A stretch of DNA of 40,135 nt from the NCBI GenBank assembly GCA_009602735.1, contig WELA01004268.1, positions 1,673,816 to 1,713,950 on the forward strand. The letters are read 5' to 3'. The notes under the pieces were generated by a model, which did not search any database, was not told the origin of the DNA, and saw only the letters and a list, made by a program, of their open reading frames with translations. Each line of letters opens with the position of its first letter. Positions within the stretch are counted from its first letter, which is position 1. The translations under genes were made by a program, and so were the position numbers. This document shows positions 23,801 to 34,513 of the stretch, piece after piece. The DNA is from Mesotaenium endlicherianum. Lineage: Eukaryota > Streptophyta > Zygnematophyceae > Zygnematales > Mesotaeniaceae.

Positions 23801-26800
23801 TGTGGGTGTGATTGTGTGCGTGTGTGGGTGCAGCGAAGGACGTGTCGGTGGAGGCCTCCCGAAACGTGCCCCTCAAGGTGCGCCCTTCCACCCCGGGACG
23901 ATCTCTGGGGCTTAGCTGGTAACAGCATGTCAGCTTCTTGTTTGTCCTTGGCTAAATTCTTGCTTAAGATTGTGCCGTTGCACTGAAGGGGGGCAGTTGA
24001 CCAGCCTGCCCGCCTGCTCGTCTGCCCTTGCATTAGTGACACTCGGGTGCTTCTTGACGGGGGGAAGCAGACGGAGGTGTCGCTGATCTGCCAGGACACG
24101 GGAGCGCTGCTCACCGGGCCCATCAAGCGCATGCAGCTGTACAACGGGTGAGTGAGAGAGTGAGAGAGATTGCTTGCTCCCTGTCTGCTGCACATGCCAC
24201 GATTCGGCAGCCCTCTCCAGCACTCCACACGCGCCTGCTTGCTTGCTGCTCTCTCCACGGAGCTCGCTTTCCGGGGGCTTCTCTGCCACGGCAGGAGGAG
24301 GCAGGGAGGGAAAAGCTCCACTGTGGCTACCTGCGTCACAGGTGGCAGCTCTGTACTTCTCTCTTGCAATGGCCCTCTGAGGGCGCCAGCGCTCTCGTGT
24401 GATGATACCGCACGGTCACTCCCACGCATTGAGCAGCATGCGCACACAAGGGCGTGCAGCCGGCTGCCTCCCAAGAGCCATGTGGCAGGCGCAGGCCCAT
24501 GGACACGTGCGCCAGTCTCGGGTAAGCGCGGCTAGACGAGCAGCAGGGCAAGCCCTGACGCCTCCAGTGCATGTGTCCTGCTGCGCGTGTGTGTGATGAT
24601 GCGCGACACGCGCATGCGTGCGGGGGCCTTTGGGGGGGGGGGGGGATGTCGGCTGTACGTCCGGGGTCTCTTTCCCCTGCTGCTGCAGCACCAAGGCGCT
24701 CTTCCACCCCGACGAGATAGGGGCGGTGAAGAGGGTGGTGGCCAAGGACCTGCAGCTGCTGGGCTTCAAGCCGCTGGCGTGCCTCCAGGAGTACCACAAC
24801 CTGCAGCCGGCCACGTTTCTGTATCCTGACGAGGAGGTAATGCTTCTTGCCACTCCTTGTTCCTGCCCTCTCACCCCTCCCCCTCCACTGTCCTTGCCTT
24901 GTCGCCCTCCTTGCCTTCCTCGCTCTTCCTCCCGCTGAGCAGAAAACATTGATGCCATGAGCGATCTCAGCACGTAGTGTGGGACGTGCGGTGGACACAC
25001 ACAGCCCTGCTCCGCCCTTTTCTTTGAAGGACTAGGAGACAGGCAGGCAGACAGGCAGGTATCCAGGTAAGCTGAGTCTGAGGGACAAAGCTTCCTGCCT
25101 CATGATCGTACATGGACGATAACAATTGCACCTCCAAATGAGCATGATGATGTTGAAGGTCACATTGGTGATGAGTTGGGACGAGGGCTGACGGTGATGA
25201 TGCTGTCCGTTGCTGCTGACGATAACAAGATGACAACAGCGGTGCCGTTGATGACGAAGATTGCTGCATAGGTGGCATTGGGGGTGGTGTGGGTGAGCAG
25301 GCAGTGAGCGGCAGCACGTGCGCCTTCATTGCGCTTCACGCCGCCATGCTGGACCAGAAAAAGTGCGTGGCTGCATGCGCGCATGCGCCACCTCCTCACC
25401 CCTCCCTCCTGTCGCAGCGTGGATGCCATGCTGCCCCATCTGGCAGTCGAGCACCACTTGGGCGTCTCTGCTGTGCGTTGCGTGCACTCACTTTCTCTCT
25501 CTTCACCTGCTGAAGGAAGGCAACAGGAGTAGTGGGGGCGGCCTGGCGCTAACACTCAGCCCTGCCTCCTCCATGCGTGGCCACCCTGAAGCCTGGGATG
25601 CACATCTGGGCCATAGTTGGTTTTTTAGAACACGTGGGGTTGTGGGGTGAGGGGGAGCAGGGGGTGTTGCTGTGGCCATGTGCTCCTTCTGCACTTGCTG
25701 CTGTTCACAACGTGTGCCCGCGTGCATGTGTGCGTACGTGTGTGCTTGCTCGCGGGCACCTCGGCAGGTTTGCGGTGGCGTGCTGGGGCAAGTCGGTGCA
25801 GCCCCGCCTGGTGGCCCTCCTGGCTCAGGTGCAAACCTCCCCACCAGTTCTTCCCCCTCCTCCTTCCCCTCCCCCCCACCGTGCTTTCTGGCTGCCACTC
25901 GTATCCAGCTGCGCGCGGTATTTGTGAGAATCTGCTGCTTGGGGTCAGCCGCAGCTTCAAGGACGACTGCTGCCGGCTGCACCAGTACAGTAACATGTCG
26001 TTGTCTCATTCCTACTCTCTCTGGAAATCCCCCCAGCCCATGGAGACAAAGTAGGCAGCCTCTCGGTCCGGCCCCCGCGTGCGTGCACGCGCGGAAGAGC
26101 GGGCGGGCAGGCAGGCAAGCGGCTGGGCTGACGGACAGGCATGCGGGGGGGGGCCGAGTGGCTCGTGTGTGGCGGCGGGGCCGAGGGCGTGGGGTGCAGG
26201 AGGAGCGCAGGGACGAGCAGCAGGGCGCGCAGCTGGAGCCTCCGGGCTTCCAGATGATATTTCAGCCCTTTCTGGACGACATCCGGGCGGCAGAATTGGT
26301 ACGCATCCCCCTGCCGCAATCTCCTCAGCCGGCTCCTCCTCCTCTCTGGAGTCTTCAGCTCTCGCCTCCCTCTCTCGCCCTGCCCTTCTCCTTGTCCTGC
26401 TGTGCCCGGCGGTGACTCTGGAAGTGATTGGGCGACCCGCGGTCGGGGCCGGTTGGTCAGTGGGTCAGTGTTTCGTTCTGCTGGTCCATCAAGGCAGTGA
26501 GTGGTTTTGCGAGCTCCCAGGTGGAGCTCATGAGGCACCTGCTTTCCCTTGAGCGACTTCTGTTTGTCTACAAGCACACAGACACACACACATAAGCGCG
26601 CACGCGGTGTGTTCCAGTCTCTATGTGCACATGTCGTGTCTGGGTGCCTGCGTCGCCCCCTGTGGGGGGTACTTGCTGTTGCTGGCACTGGTGTGGTGGA
26701 AGTGGCACGTTACGGCTGCAAGCACCCTGCTTCCCCCTGTGCCCTGCTTCCGCACGTGAGTATGCCTGCCTGCCTGCTGAATGAGAATCTGTGTTGCAAG

Positions 26801-28614
26801 CACTGCTGGTGCTTTCTCTCTTCCTCTGTGTGTGTGTGTGCGTGTGTGTGTATGTGTTTGTGTGTGTGTGTGACTGTGGCGGTGGTCGCCCCCCGACCTC
26901 GTGCGGTTCGGCGCGCGGGGCTAGCAGTACCACCCATGGGCCGATGGGGCGGCCCCGCGGGCCTCGCCAGAGCAAGTGGAGAGAGCGTCCCGGCTGATGC
27001 GCAAGCTCATCCTCCGCGACTTCTCGCTGCTGGACGTTCAGAACCCGGGTGAGCCCCAGCCCCAGCCCCAGCTCCACCTCTACCTCCACCTCCTGCCCTG
27101 AGCCTTTCTCCCGGGACACTCTCCCAGTCCCCATCCCTGTCAATCATCACATCCTCTTCCTCTTCTCAGCTTGGTGGGCCCCGCCCCTGCAAGGAGCGCG
27201 CACATTCCCCTGTGGCTCCTTCGGGTCTTCTCTTTTCGAGGTCGTGGCCTGTGCGGTCGCCTTGTCATCTGTGCCTGTTAGTGGCTGGTGCTAGTGCTAG
27301 CTCGGATGTTGGTGCTGGAGCTGGTGCTGGTGCGTGTGCTGGTGCTGGTGCTGGTGCTGGTGCAGGTGCAGGGGGTGTGCTGAGGCTGGCTGGCTGGCTG
27401 CGGGTGCGGCTCTTTTTTTTTGGGGGGGGGGTATGGACACGGCAGCGCTGCAGCAGCACTATGCGGCCCTGGAGATGATCGCCCTGGGCTACCAGCAGGA
27501 CGTGGCCGCGGTGGAGGACAACACCCTGCCCGACGCGCACGCTTTCTCTACGTACGTGTACCCATCCTCAAGAAGCCTGCAGCCGTGCTCGGCTGCCTGC
27601 CGCCTGACTTGGGCCTGACCTGCCAGCTGCTGTCTGCACTAGGTGGTGAGGGGCACCATCATAGCCATCTCTGCCAGTAGCTGTGGCGACAGCAATGGCT
27701 GGCAGCGCAACGCCCCTGGCATGTGTGATTCCTGACAGAAAGCGAAGTCTTGTATGAACCTTGTAGCCTAGCAAGTGAATGTGATTGTCAACGCCTCTAT
27801 AGCACCTGGTCTCTCTCATACATAGGCTCCCAAAGCCTTGCGCCTCAGACCCTAGCCTGTAGTCAGCCCTACTGCTCCCCGCTCCTAACCCTGGCCCTCA
27901 ATCGAAAGGCTCAAGAGACAGCACCAGAGAGTCAGCAGCAAGCTGAAGAAGCGAGCGGCAGTCAAACTAGGGGTCGGAAGGAAACTATAACAGCTTGTGG
28001 CTGGACTGGAGGAGGGGGGCTCAGACCGGCGGTGGAGGCGGTGGTGCGCGCGTTCAAGGATGAGGTGTACGGCCCCACGCACGACGAGGACGAGGCGGCG
28101 GAGCGCGAGAAGAAGGGCGCCCCCGCCGCCAAGCGCAAGGCGCTCCAGGAGGCGGCCGTGGCAAGAGCGGCAGACGAGAACTGGGAGCAGCTGGCCGACG
28201 ACGGGAAGGTGAGCTCCCCCACCACTCCTCTCGCGCTTGCCGTGCACCCGCACAAGCGTGCGTGCGTGCGTGCGTGCACGTGCTTGTCTGCGTGTGTGCA
28301 TCTACGGCTCCTCTCAGCAGCGATTTTCACTCCGCGTTGCATCATGCATCTGTGCTGGCGCTGGTGCTGGTGCTCCTTGTGCCTTGAGGTGGCCAGCTGG
28401 CAGCAGAGCAGGTCACGAGCCGTACGATCGGCACTCCACAATTTAGAGCAGCAAACCCTCACCCACTCCTATTTTTGTCGGGGCCGTGCGGCGCTTGCAG
28501 CTCGAGACTCTGACGATAGAGCAGCTCAAGGTGTACCTGCGAAGCAAGGGACTGCCGGTGTCTGGCAAGAAGAAGGACCTCGTAGGCAGGGTGCTGACAG
28601 CCTTGGGAAGGTGA
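17859..28614 (+). CDS. KU70: Ku70 (XRCC6), DNA end-binding subunit, interrupted by an assembly gap
   Basis: Ku70 pairs with Ku80 to bind broken DNA ends for non-homologous end joining and telomere protection. Exons seen: 17859-17912, 18041-18121, 18338-18445, 18754-18853, 19315-19387, [missing piece], 21370-21484, 22199-22285, 22907-23043, 23457-23590, 23834-23877, 24071-24147, 24689-24836, 25301-25362, 25768-25828, 26200-26298, 26925-27048, 27446-27551, 28025-28208, 28501-28614. Domains in order: acidic start; vWA/Ku-N (ELVLYLIDAGRDMF, VYVLEDLSVLSAQL, RVLLFTNNDDPF); Ku core (DTGALLTGPIKR, LGFKPLACLQEYHNLQP, FLYPDEE, QPRLVALLAQ, LEPPGFQMIF); helical C-arm (NPALQQHYAALEMIALG); SAP domain (TIEQLKVYLRSKGLPVSGKK). 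Closest in feel to plant Ku70. About 15 residues are missing at the gap, and a charged insert lies in exon 22907-23043. Phases agree on each side of the gap. Confidence 0.95.
18201..18222. repeat. (TGCA)n microsatellite in Ku70 intron
   Basis: Five tandem TGCA units followed by TA, in the second Ku70 intron. The sequence is self-complementary and could form a small cruciform. Simple repeat only. Confidence 0.85.
19417..19916. other. Assembly gap of 500 N inside Ku70
   Basis: Exactly 500 N characters, a size often used for gaps of set or unknown length. The left flank is a run of 11 C and the right flank is CACCCCCTCCCGCCC-like sequence. It interrupts the Ku70 vWA domain between exon 19315-19387, which ends in phase 2, and exon 21370-21484. 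Confidence 0.98.
19917..21369. other. Ku70 intron sequence right of the gap, possible short exon
   Basis: GC-rich sequence between the gap and the next sure Ku70 exon. At about 19991-20023 the plus strand reads LDDCWVAARQR, which weakly resembles the family's NALWVAQALLRKG segment that is missing here. It could be the lost exon, but splice phases can be made to fit in more than one way. The 3' part (about 21178-21295) is TG/CG-rich. No other gene is supported. Confidence 0.4.
21178..21295. repeat. TG/CG-rich low-complexity tract in Ku70 intron
   Basis: Imperfect alternating TG, CG and CA steps over ~115 bases in the sense orientation, within the intron before exon 21370-21484. Confidence 0.75.
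21663..21675. repeat. Short interstitial telomere-like motif
   Basis: AAACCCTAAACCC, nearly two units of the plant-type telomere repeat CCCTAAA, inside a Ku70 intron. Too short to be a telomere relic with any certainty; the same motif is also a plant 'telo-box' promoter element, but the intronic position does not support that role. Confidence 0.5.
22422..22461. repeat. 8-bp minisatellite, five exact copies
   Basis: Five perfect tandem copies of AAGTGGGC in the Ku70 intron between exons 22199-22285 and 22907-23043. Perfect identity suggests recent slippage and likely length polymorphism. Confidence 0.95.
26826..26877. repeat. (TG)n microsatellite in Ku70 intron
   Basis: About 50 bases of nearly uninterrupted TG with a few CG and TA steps, in sense orientation, ending ~50 bases before the acceptor of exon 26925-27048. 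Confidence 0.9.
27308..27370. repeat. GGTGCT hexamer repeat in Ku70 intron
   Basis: Imperfect tandem GGTGCT/GGTGCA units between exons 26925-27048 and 27446-27551. A shorter relative (GGCGCTGGTGCTGGTGCT) occurs in the next-but-one intron at about 28357-28376. Confidence 0.85.
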
Positions 28615-29960
28615 CTGTAGCATTACATGCCTCAGTGTCTGAAACCAGATGTTGCTGGTTTGGAGGCTCTTCTGTGAAAAACTGGGAAAAAATACCACTC
28701 ATGAAAGATTTCTAGGGGGGTAGCAAAGGGTTAGCAGTACAATAAGTTTGTGCTCCGTGAAAGTTAGATTAGTGTAGAGGCCAAGGTGAGTGGCTTCGTG
28801 CTGAATGGCCACGCGTGCGCGAGTTGTGCAGTATGTGTCTGGTGGCTGGGAGTCTGTGGTTGTAATCATTCATAACTTGTGCCGTGCTGTAGTGGCATCC
28901 CTTGGTGATGGCTCTGGCTGGAGCGTCCAAGACTTTTTGTCATCTCTCGGTGACTACAAAGCCTGCAGGAAAAAACAGGGGGCCTACTCTTGCAAATTGC
29001 TTCGAGAGAAAAAATAAAAGTGTACAAGTGAAACAAAAGAGAGAAATGAGATTATTGGCCGCATGACTCTGAATAGTCTGCGCAGACTCTAATTTGTACA
29101 CATCGGAATCGGCACCTAGGCCAAAGTCATCACATGCAATCACCATATGCATACATGACCTACGCCTGAAATTCAGCACACAGGGTTTGGTGCATTGATT
29201 CGGTCTGTCCTGCATGTACATGTAAACTTTTCAACAATATCTTCAAAAATGCTTGATCTACATCGTTTTTTGCGTGAGAGGTAGATTGTCGGCAAAATAG
29301 CATGGCATTACATTGGGCCTTTTTTTTTCATGACTTTGATGCTTGGCAAACATTTTCCTTGGAATCGCAAGACTCCAAGCTTTACTATTAAGCTAGCATT
29401 TAGACGCAACAGGCGATTCGTCGCGAAGAGTGTAACAAGCCTCTCAGAGTCATGTAGAAAGTGCAGAAGCTCGCAGGCAGCTGTCTCTCCTGTGATTACA
29501 ATGTTGTTCCCAAGTTCACCGTGGTCAAAGTGTGGCCTGTGCCCTACAGATGTTAGAATCAACCCTTGCTACATCCTGTGTGCATGGAGTGCATGCAGCA
29601 ATGAAGTCTCGCGGCCAGCCTGGGAGGTGCTGACATATACAAATAGTAGATACAAATTGCTCTGTCAACGGCCACAAATGAGCTACATGGACAAATGCCT
29701 TCGCTTCCTAGATCTTGCATTGAAAGCAGAATGAGAGCATCTAAATCAACGCGTGCCTTCAAACTGGAGAAGATGATGAATACAGAACCTGAACTTCGTA
29801 TATACATTGACAACCTCACATCTTCCCAATCTTGTACTACCCCTAGAGCTGAAATGGCAAGCCGAACGGCAAGCAGCCCGTAGCTGAATACTTAATCCAA
29901 TAAAAGTTACTACTGTACAATATAGAATAAAGTGGAAGGGCCAACACTGCAGAGGTTCCG
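28615..29960. other. Convergent intergenic region between Ku70 and the PP1 inhibitor
   Basis: About 1.35 kb, less GC-rich than the Ku70 3' half. It contains open frames on both strands at 29308-29734. The minus-strand one (29562-29308, with ELLHFLHDSERLVTLFATNR) reads rather protein-like, but I recognise no family and found no splice-coherent neighbours. I treat it as unassigned. Confidence 0.4.
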
Positions 29961-31247
29961 CTAAATGTCTGGCTGGCCACGCTGTCCCGTAGATGTACTT
30001 GCATCCTCTGCACGATCTTTTTTGTCTGCATGACTGCACCCATTATGATAACGATGCGCATTCTCCTCTGGGTCGTCGTCATGGCCATGGTCACAAGGGT
30101 CCTTCTCTTTAGCCTCATCGTCGCTGCTGTCCTCGTCAAATCCTTTCTCCTTATGAAAAATGCAGCACTCTGCAACGAGGACACGAATCCAGGACTCAAT
30201 ACTTCTCATACCTGGGGCTGAGGACAACAAGATCAGTCTTGAACGTTTGGGTTCCATGTGTGGATTCACAGACCGGAATGAAGGGTGTAAGGGTGTGTAG
30301 CTGAGCAAAAGTCATCCCAAAGCTACGTTCCTTACGCAGAAAGCACCAAATACAACTGTGCACAAATCAGAAAACCTAAGCAAGTCCCTGAACCAATTAT
30401 TCTATAGATAATGCCTCAACCCAGCCTGCCTTTTTGTTCCTCCCCGACAAGCCAAAATGGCGCGAAGGGCGACTTGGCTTTGACGAAGTTCTTGCAGGAA
30501 CGCAGATTATGCTATCTCCCCCCTAGCCCAGCAGAAGCATTCCTTGTACCTGCTCTGGTTCAGCGAGATTGTTCCTCTGCTAGCATGAACAGTCCCACTC
30601 TGAAAGAACAGAAGAATCTATGACCCTGCTCCACTTGTCGTCTACACTTCCTGTCAAACTCGTACTTGATACCAGTTTGCATCCATATCGTCCTCGGCCG
30701 CGAGATGCAAAATGCTATCCACACTAAGGCTTGCATATGTAGAAGCTGTCCATCAGCGTCAACCCATCACATTGACAGCAAACATCCTCAACCCTCACTT
30801 TCTACGCGCCTCAAGTTTTGGGGTTTATAAGATCAGAAGCATGCCCAAGCTGGGTCCTGAAAAGTAAGTGTCACGTGTGGCACCCTCAAGTAGTGGCAGT
30901 TACTCACTCTTGGATGATTTCTTGCCCATGTTCTCATTGTCAACCGTGTCCTCCTGCCATGTCACCTTCTTCTTTCTTCGAGGGCCGAGCCTCAGCACCA
31001 CCCTTTCTTCTGCGAAACAACATGATGTCTCCCCTAATGTTAAACAGATGCGATGAGCGATGTATGCCATTTTTAACACACAGCATGAGCTCAACACAGT
31101 TTAGTTACAGACACTGAGGACATGAGCTAACTTTCTCTAAATGAAGGCAAAGAGAAGCTGACCTCTGGACCGCCCAATCTGATTTATCGTGGTTGTCACG
31201 GTGCCTGTAACACCTCCAACCCTCGGCCTCAGCTCTTCGTGTGCCAT
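29961..31247 (-). CDS. Type 1 protein phosphatase inhibitor-3 (PPP1R11/Ypi1 family)
   Basis: Three minus-strand exons: 31247-31163, 31009-30908, 30169-29961. They give 131 residues with closing phases. The signature region is present: VVLRLGPRRKKKVTW (KVTW at ~43-46 is the RVxF-type docking site for PP1), then DTVDNENMGKKSSK and CCIFHKEKGFDED. An acidic, His/Cys-containing tail (EAKEKDPCDHGHDDDPEEN) follows, ending in DASTSTGQRGQPDI. The family inhibits and regulates the catalytic subunit of PP1, mainly in the nucleus. The His/Cys-rich tail resembles plant Inh3 tails, which carry similar HxH runs. Intron 2 is long (738 bases) and holds no supported exon. The exon 1 donor GTCAGC is weaker than others in the window. 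Convergent with Ku70, divergent from SWEET. Confidence 0.93.
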
Positions 31248-32322
31248 GCTACCTTAGGCCTTCACTTCCGGTACCTTCCACCATACAGCTGAAAACCACC
31301 TTGACTGCGTCCTACGGGACGCTCAGATAGCAGAAGCAATAGGCAAGTGATCTATGAGCTCCGTTATTTTAGATTCCACTGTAATATACAAAGAGAATGC
31401 AGATAGATGCCCTGATATGAGCGGGAACTTTGGAAGCATGTATCTCTAGGAATCGTAGCAAACACGTAAAAGGGCGTAGGAGAAACTGGTCCTGGGCTCT
31501 TTTGACGGTGTGAACACTGGCCAGTGGCATGCATCAGCGTGCATGGCTTCTTCAAACAAGCGAAAACTAAGTTAGATCTTTCGCCAAGACGCCATACATG
31601 CCCAGCCCTTCAGAATGCAGAAATTCATAATTAGCCGGCCAAACCCGCACCTCGATATAGTGAAACTTGGTGCATCGCTTCTCATTATTGCAAAATAATT
31701 TTACGTGGTCATTCCAGTAATTACAGCTTCGTACAATTAGTACAGTACACAACTGTCTTGGTTTGTCTCTGTCCGTATGAGCTCGGAAGCTCCGGTGCTC
31801 CGAGCTTGCGGGACCGCACGCACCAGCACGCACGGTAGTGCACAGTGGTGTCTGGTGAGATCTCGTCATTTTGCGGACGAGTTGTAGCCATCTCGTTCGA
31901 ACTTGCGAACGAATTGTTGTATGATAAATTTTAGGCTCAATCCCACTCTAGCGTGTCTAGCCTGCTTTAACCCAAGCTGACACACCCCATGCAGTGCTGC
32001 TGCCGGTATGGACTAGCATTCTCCTGCTGTTGAGGATCTCGGCGCGCGAACTGTTGCTTCAGAAAACTAGTAGGATGTTCGCGTCCGTTTCTTTTGGCTG
32101 ACTCTTGTGCAGCCTCGGAGATAGTGAAAAAGGAAAGTCTGATTCTGTCTTACTTCCGAACACCTGTTATATGTCGCAAGGCTCTTGCCGCATACCAGCT
32201 CTTTTATAGCTGCTCAATATTGTCTAGTATTCCGGTCGTCCGTCTTCTCAGTAGATGATGGTAGGAGTACAGGAAAGCAATTAAACCGTGGCTACTCTGC
32301 TAGCGTGAACAAATTGCTAGCA
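31248..32322. promoter_or_regulatory. Upstream region between divergent PP1 inhibitor and SWEET genes
   Basis: 1,075 bases between two divergent starts, expected to carry both promoters. A 300-base minus-strand open frame (31869-31567, ending near SEGLGMYGVLAKDLT) lies inside. It matches nothing I recognise. No clear promoter motif is visible. Confidence 0.4.
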
Positions 32323-34513
32323 ATGGCATGGCATGTGAATTCGACAGTAAAACTTGTCATCGCAATTTTTGGTAAGTATGCAACGCGGAGTCCCTACTTT
32401 GGCTTTCTCTTCCTCAACCTGCCGCCTCCAGTATTGATTGCTGCGCAGCGGCTTACTCACACAAAGTAAGAGTGGTCTTGGATGTTGCGACTTCCAGGCA
32501 ATATAACTGCTTTGGGCCTCTTTACAGCTCCCATGTAAGCTTTTCTTGTCACCACTCTCTTTAACATAAGTTCGCACCAGTATTAAGTGGTATCCGACCA
32601 TGCAATGGACATGTTCATCTGGACGACTGTTGCATCATCGGTTGTAGTGTTTCACTCTCCCATATGGAAAGAACGTCTAGAAGATCTTCTAGCATGCAGA
32701 CAATTGATGAAAGCTGCTGCATTATTAAGTCTAACGAAAATGAGTGAATCTTTGCGACAAAGTGGGAGAATGTACTCTTGAGGAAAGTATTTAATTTGTC
32801 ACAGATGCAGATGACTGCGCTATTTTCTTTCCCGCGTGAGTCCCAGGAATGTAGCGTTTTAGCGGAAGCTGAGAAAACACCCCATTGACAAGCCTTGTTC
32901 CAATTTCAGTTTAGCTGAGTGTGCTTTCACTCGTCTAGGTCTTGCTTGGGCTCAGGTGACTCAGTTGATGCAGCTTGGTGTGCATAGAAACGTTTTCACA
33001 CTTGCTTTCTTGAGCACTGAAGAAAGAAGATGTTGCCAATGGCGTCTCTAAACTCGCCTGTCAACTTCCCGTCTTGCATCATGCTGTGGGTCTCCAGAGC
33101 CACCTTCACTCGGATTTGGAGAAAGAGATCAACTGAGGAGTTTTCGCCTCTCCCCTATATCTGCACTTTGCTCAACTGTTCTCTCTGGACATTGTACGGC
33201 CTTCCTTTCGTGACGGAGGGCAACATCCTAGTCTCAACTGTCAACGGGGTTGGGGTCATCTTGGAGGCCTCCTACCTGATCATTTTCTTTGCCTTTGCTC
33301 TTCCTCACATAAGAGTAAGATCCATTACATTCTCCTCTCTGCTCCCCTCACGGCGCACATGCTCTTCCTTCATAGGATGGTGGCCTCGTGCTGACTTCGT
33401 GGTTGCCAGCCTCACCAGCTTCAGCTGTATCATGTGCAGAACGGAGAAACCCATGCTTGATGCTGTTGCTGCTACTCTCTTTGAACGTGTTCCCGTCTGT
33501 TGCGTCTTACCTTGTGTGGTGCAGTTGAGAGCTTCGAAGTACTTGGCAGCGGTTGTGGCCCTCTTCGGCATCATTCTGGCCGTCACTCTGGCCGCCCTGC
33601 ATGGGCACTCCAACAGGGGCCGGGTGGTGGGGGTTGTGTCCGATGTTGTCACCATCTTCATGTATGCAAGCCCCCTGGTGGCCATGCGGCTCGTCATTGT
33701 CACGCGCAGCGTCGAATTCATGCCCTTCTTCCTCTCCTTCAACGCGTTTGCCAATGGGGTCGTATGGTCAGGTACACACATGATGCCCTATTTTGTTCTT
33801 CTAGTGCAAGCTGCATTTTGCCTTGTGGCTTGTTGATTCTTTTTCACGGCTCTGTTCGGCATACTTGTTTGAGGTGCCTTGATCTTGTCCGGTCATCAAG
33901 CGTCACAGCTTGTGTGCTGCGCTGATGCCTCACGCTCGTGGCATCATGTTGACACTCGGCACGAGCTGCTTTTGTGCAGTTTATGCCATCTACGTGCGAG
34001 ATATTTACTTGCTGGTAAGTGAAGCTTTCTCGTCCTGCAAGTTGGCGTGCCGTTACCCGTCTGGAAGTATAGCTGGCAAACTCCTGTTAGAGCCTCGGCC
34101 TTCTGGGTGGAGGGACTTTCTTCTCGCTCTTATGCCATAGCAGCTTTGACTTCTGTATAACTGTAAGGAGCTGAAAAAGTTTTGTCTATGATATGTGAGG
34201 GGAGGCCACTGTGCTTCCTGTCAAATAGCTGACCGGAAGTTTGGTGGGGATTGGCCTCCAGATACCCAATAGCGTTGGAGCATTGCTGGGGGCAGGCCAG
34301 CTTGTGCTCTACGGGTGCTATCACAATGCGTCGCCTGTCTACCCAGGTGCAGAGACTAGTGACGTCGAGAAGGCAGGTGGCGCATCAGATCCTCCCAAGA
34401 AAGTCGAGGGTGGTGATGCGGTGATAGCAATGAAGGGTCATGCACCGCCGGAAGGGGAGGCGCAAGGCCTTGCCGAGCCGTCTGTGGAGGTGCTCGACTC
34501 TGTGAAGCACTAG
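32323..34513 (+). CDS. SWEET sugar transporter (MtN3/saliva family)
   Basis: Six exons: 32323-32371, 32811-32835 (a 25-base microexon), 33098-33314, 33525-33771, 33980-34014, 34262-34513. They give 274 residues, with phases closing. Two MtN3 triple-helix repeats are visible: FFPAATFTRIWRKRSTEEFSPLPY with LNCSLWTLYGLP and STVNGVGVILEASYLIIFF; then YASPLVAMRLVIVTRSVEFM with NAFANGVVWS and IPNSVGALLGAGQLVLYGCY. These carry the conserved Pro of TM1 and TM5 and the Asn of TM3 and TM7. SWEETs are seven-helix uniporters for glucose or sucrose across plasma or internal membranes; the substrate is not readable here. A hydrophilic C-tail of ~60 residues follows TM7. The first intron-exon structure (ATG 32323 plus microexon) is inferred from phase and TM1 resemblance. 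Intron 33315-33524 is 210 bases and stop-free in frame. Confidence 0.93.

Noticed and set aside
33030..33836. Single 268-residue SWEET reading frame starting at 33030
   Set aside because: It reads through a stop-free intron and starts in intron sequence. TM1 and the true start fit exons 32323-32371 and 32811-32835 better, and the last helices lie in later exons.
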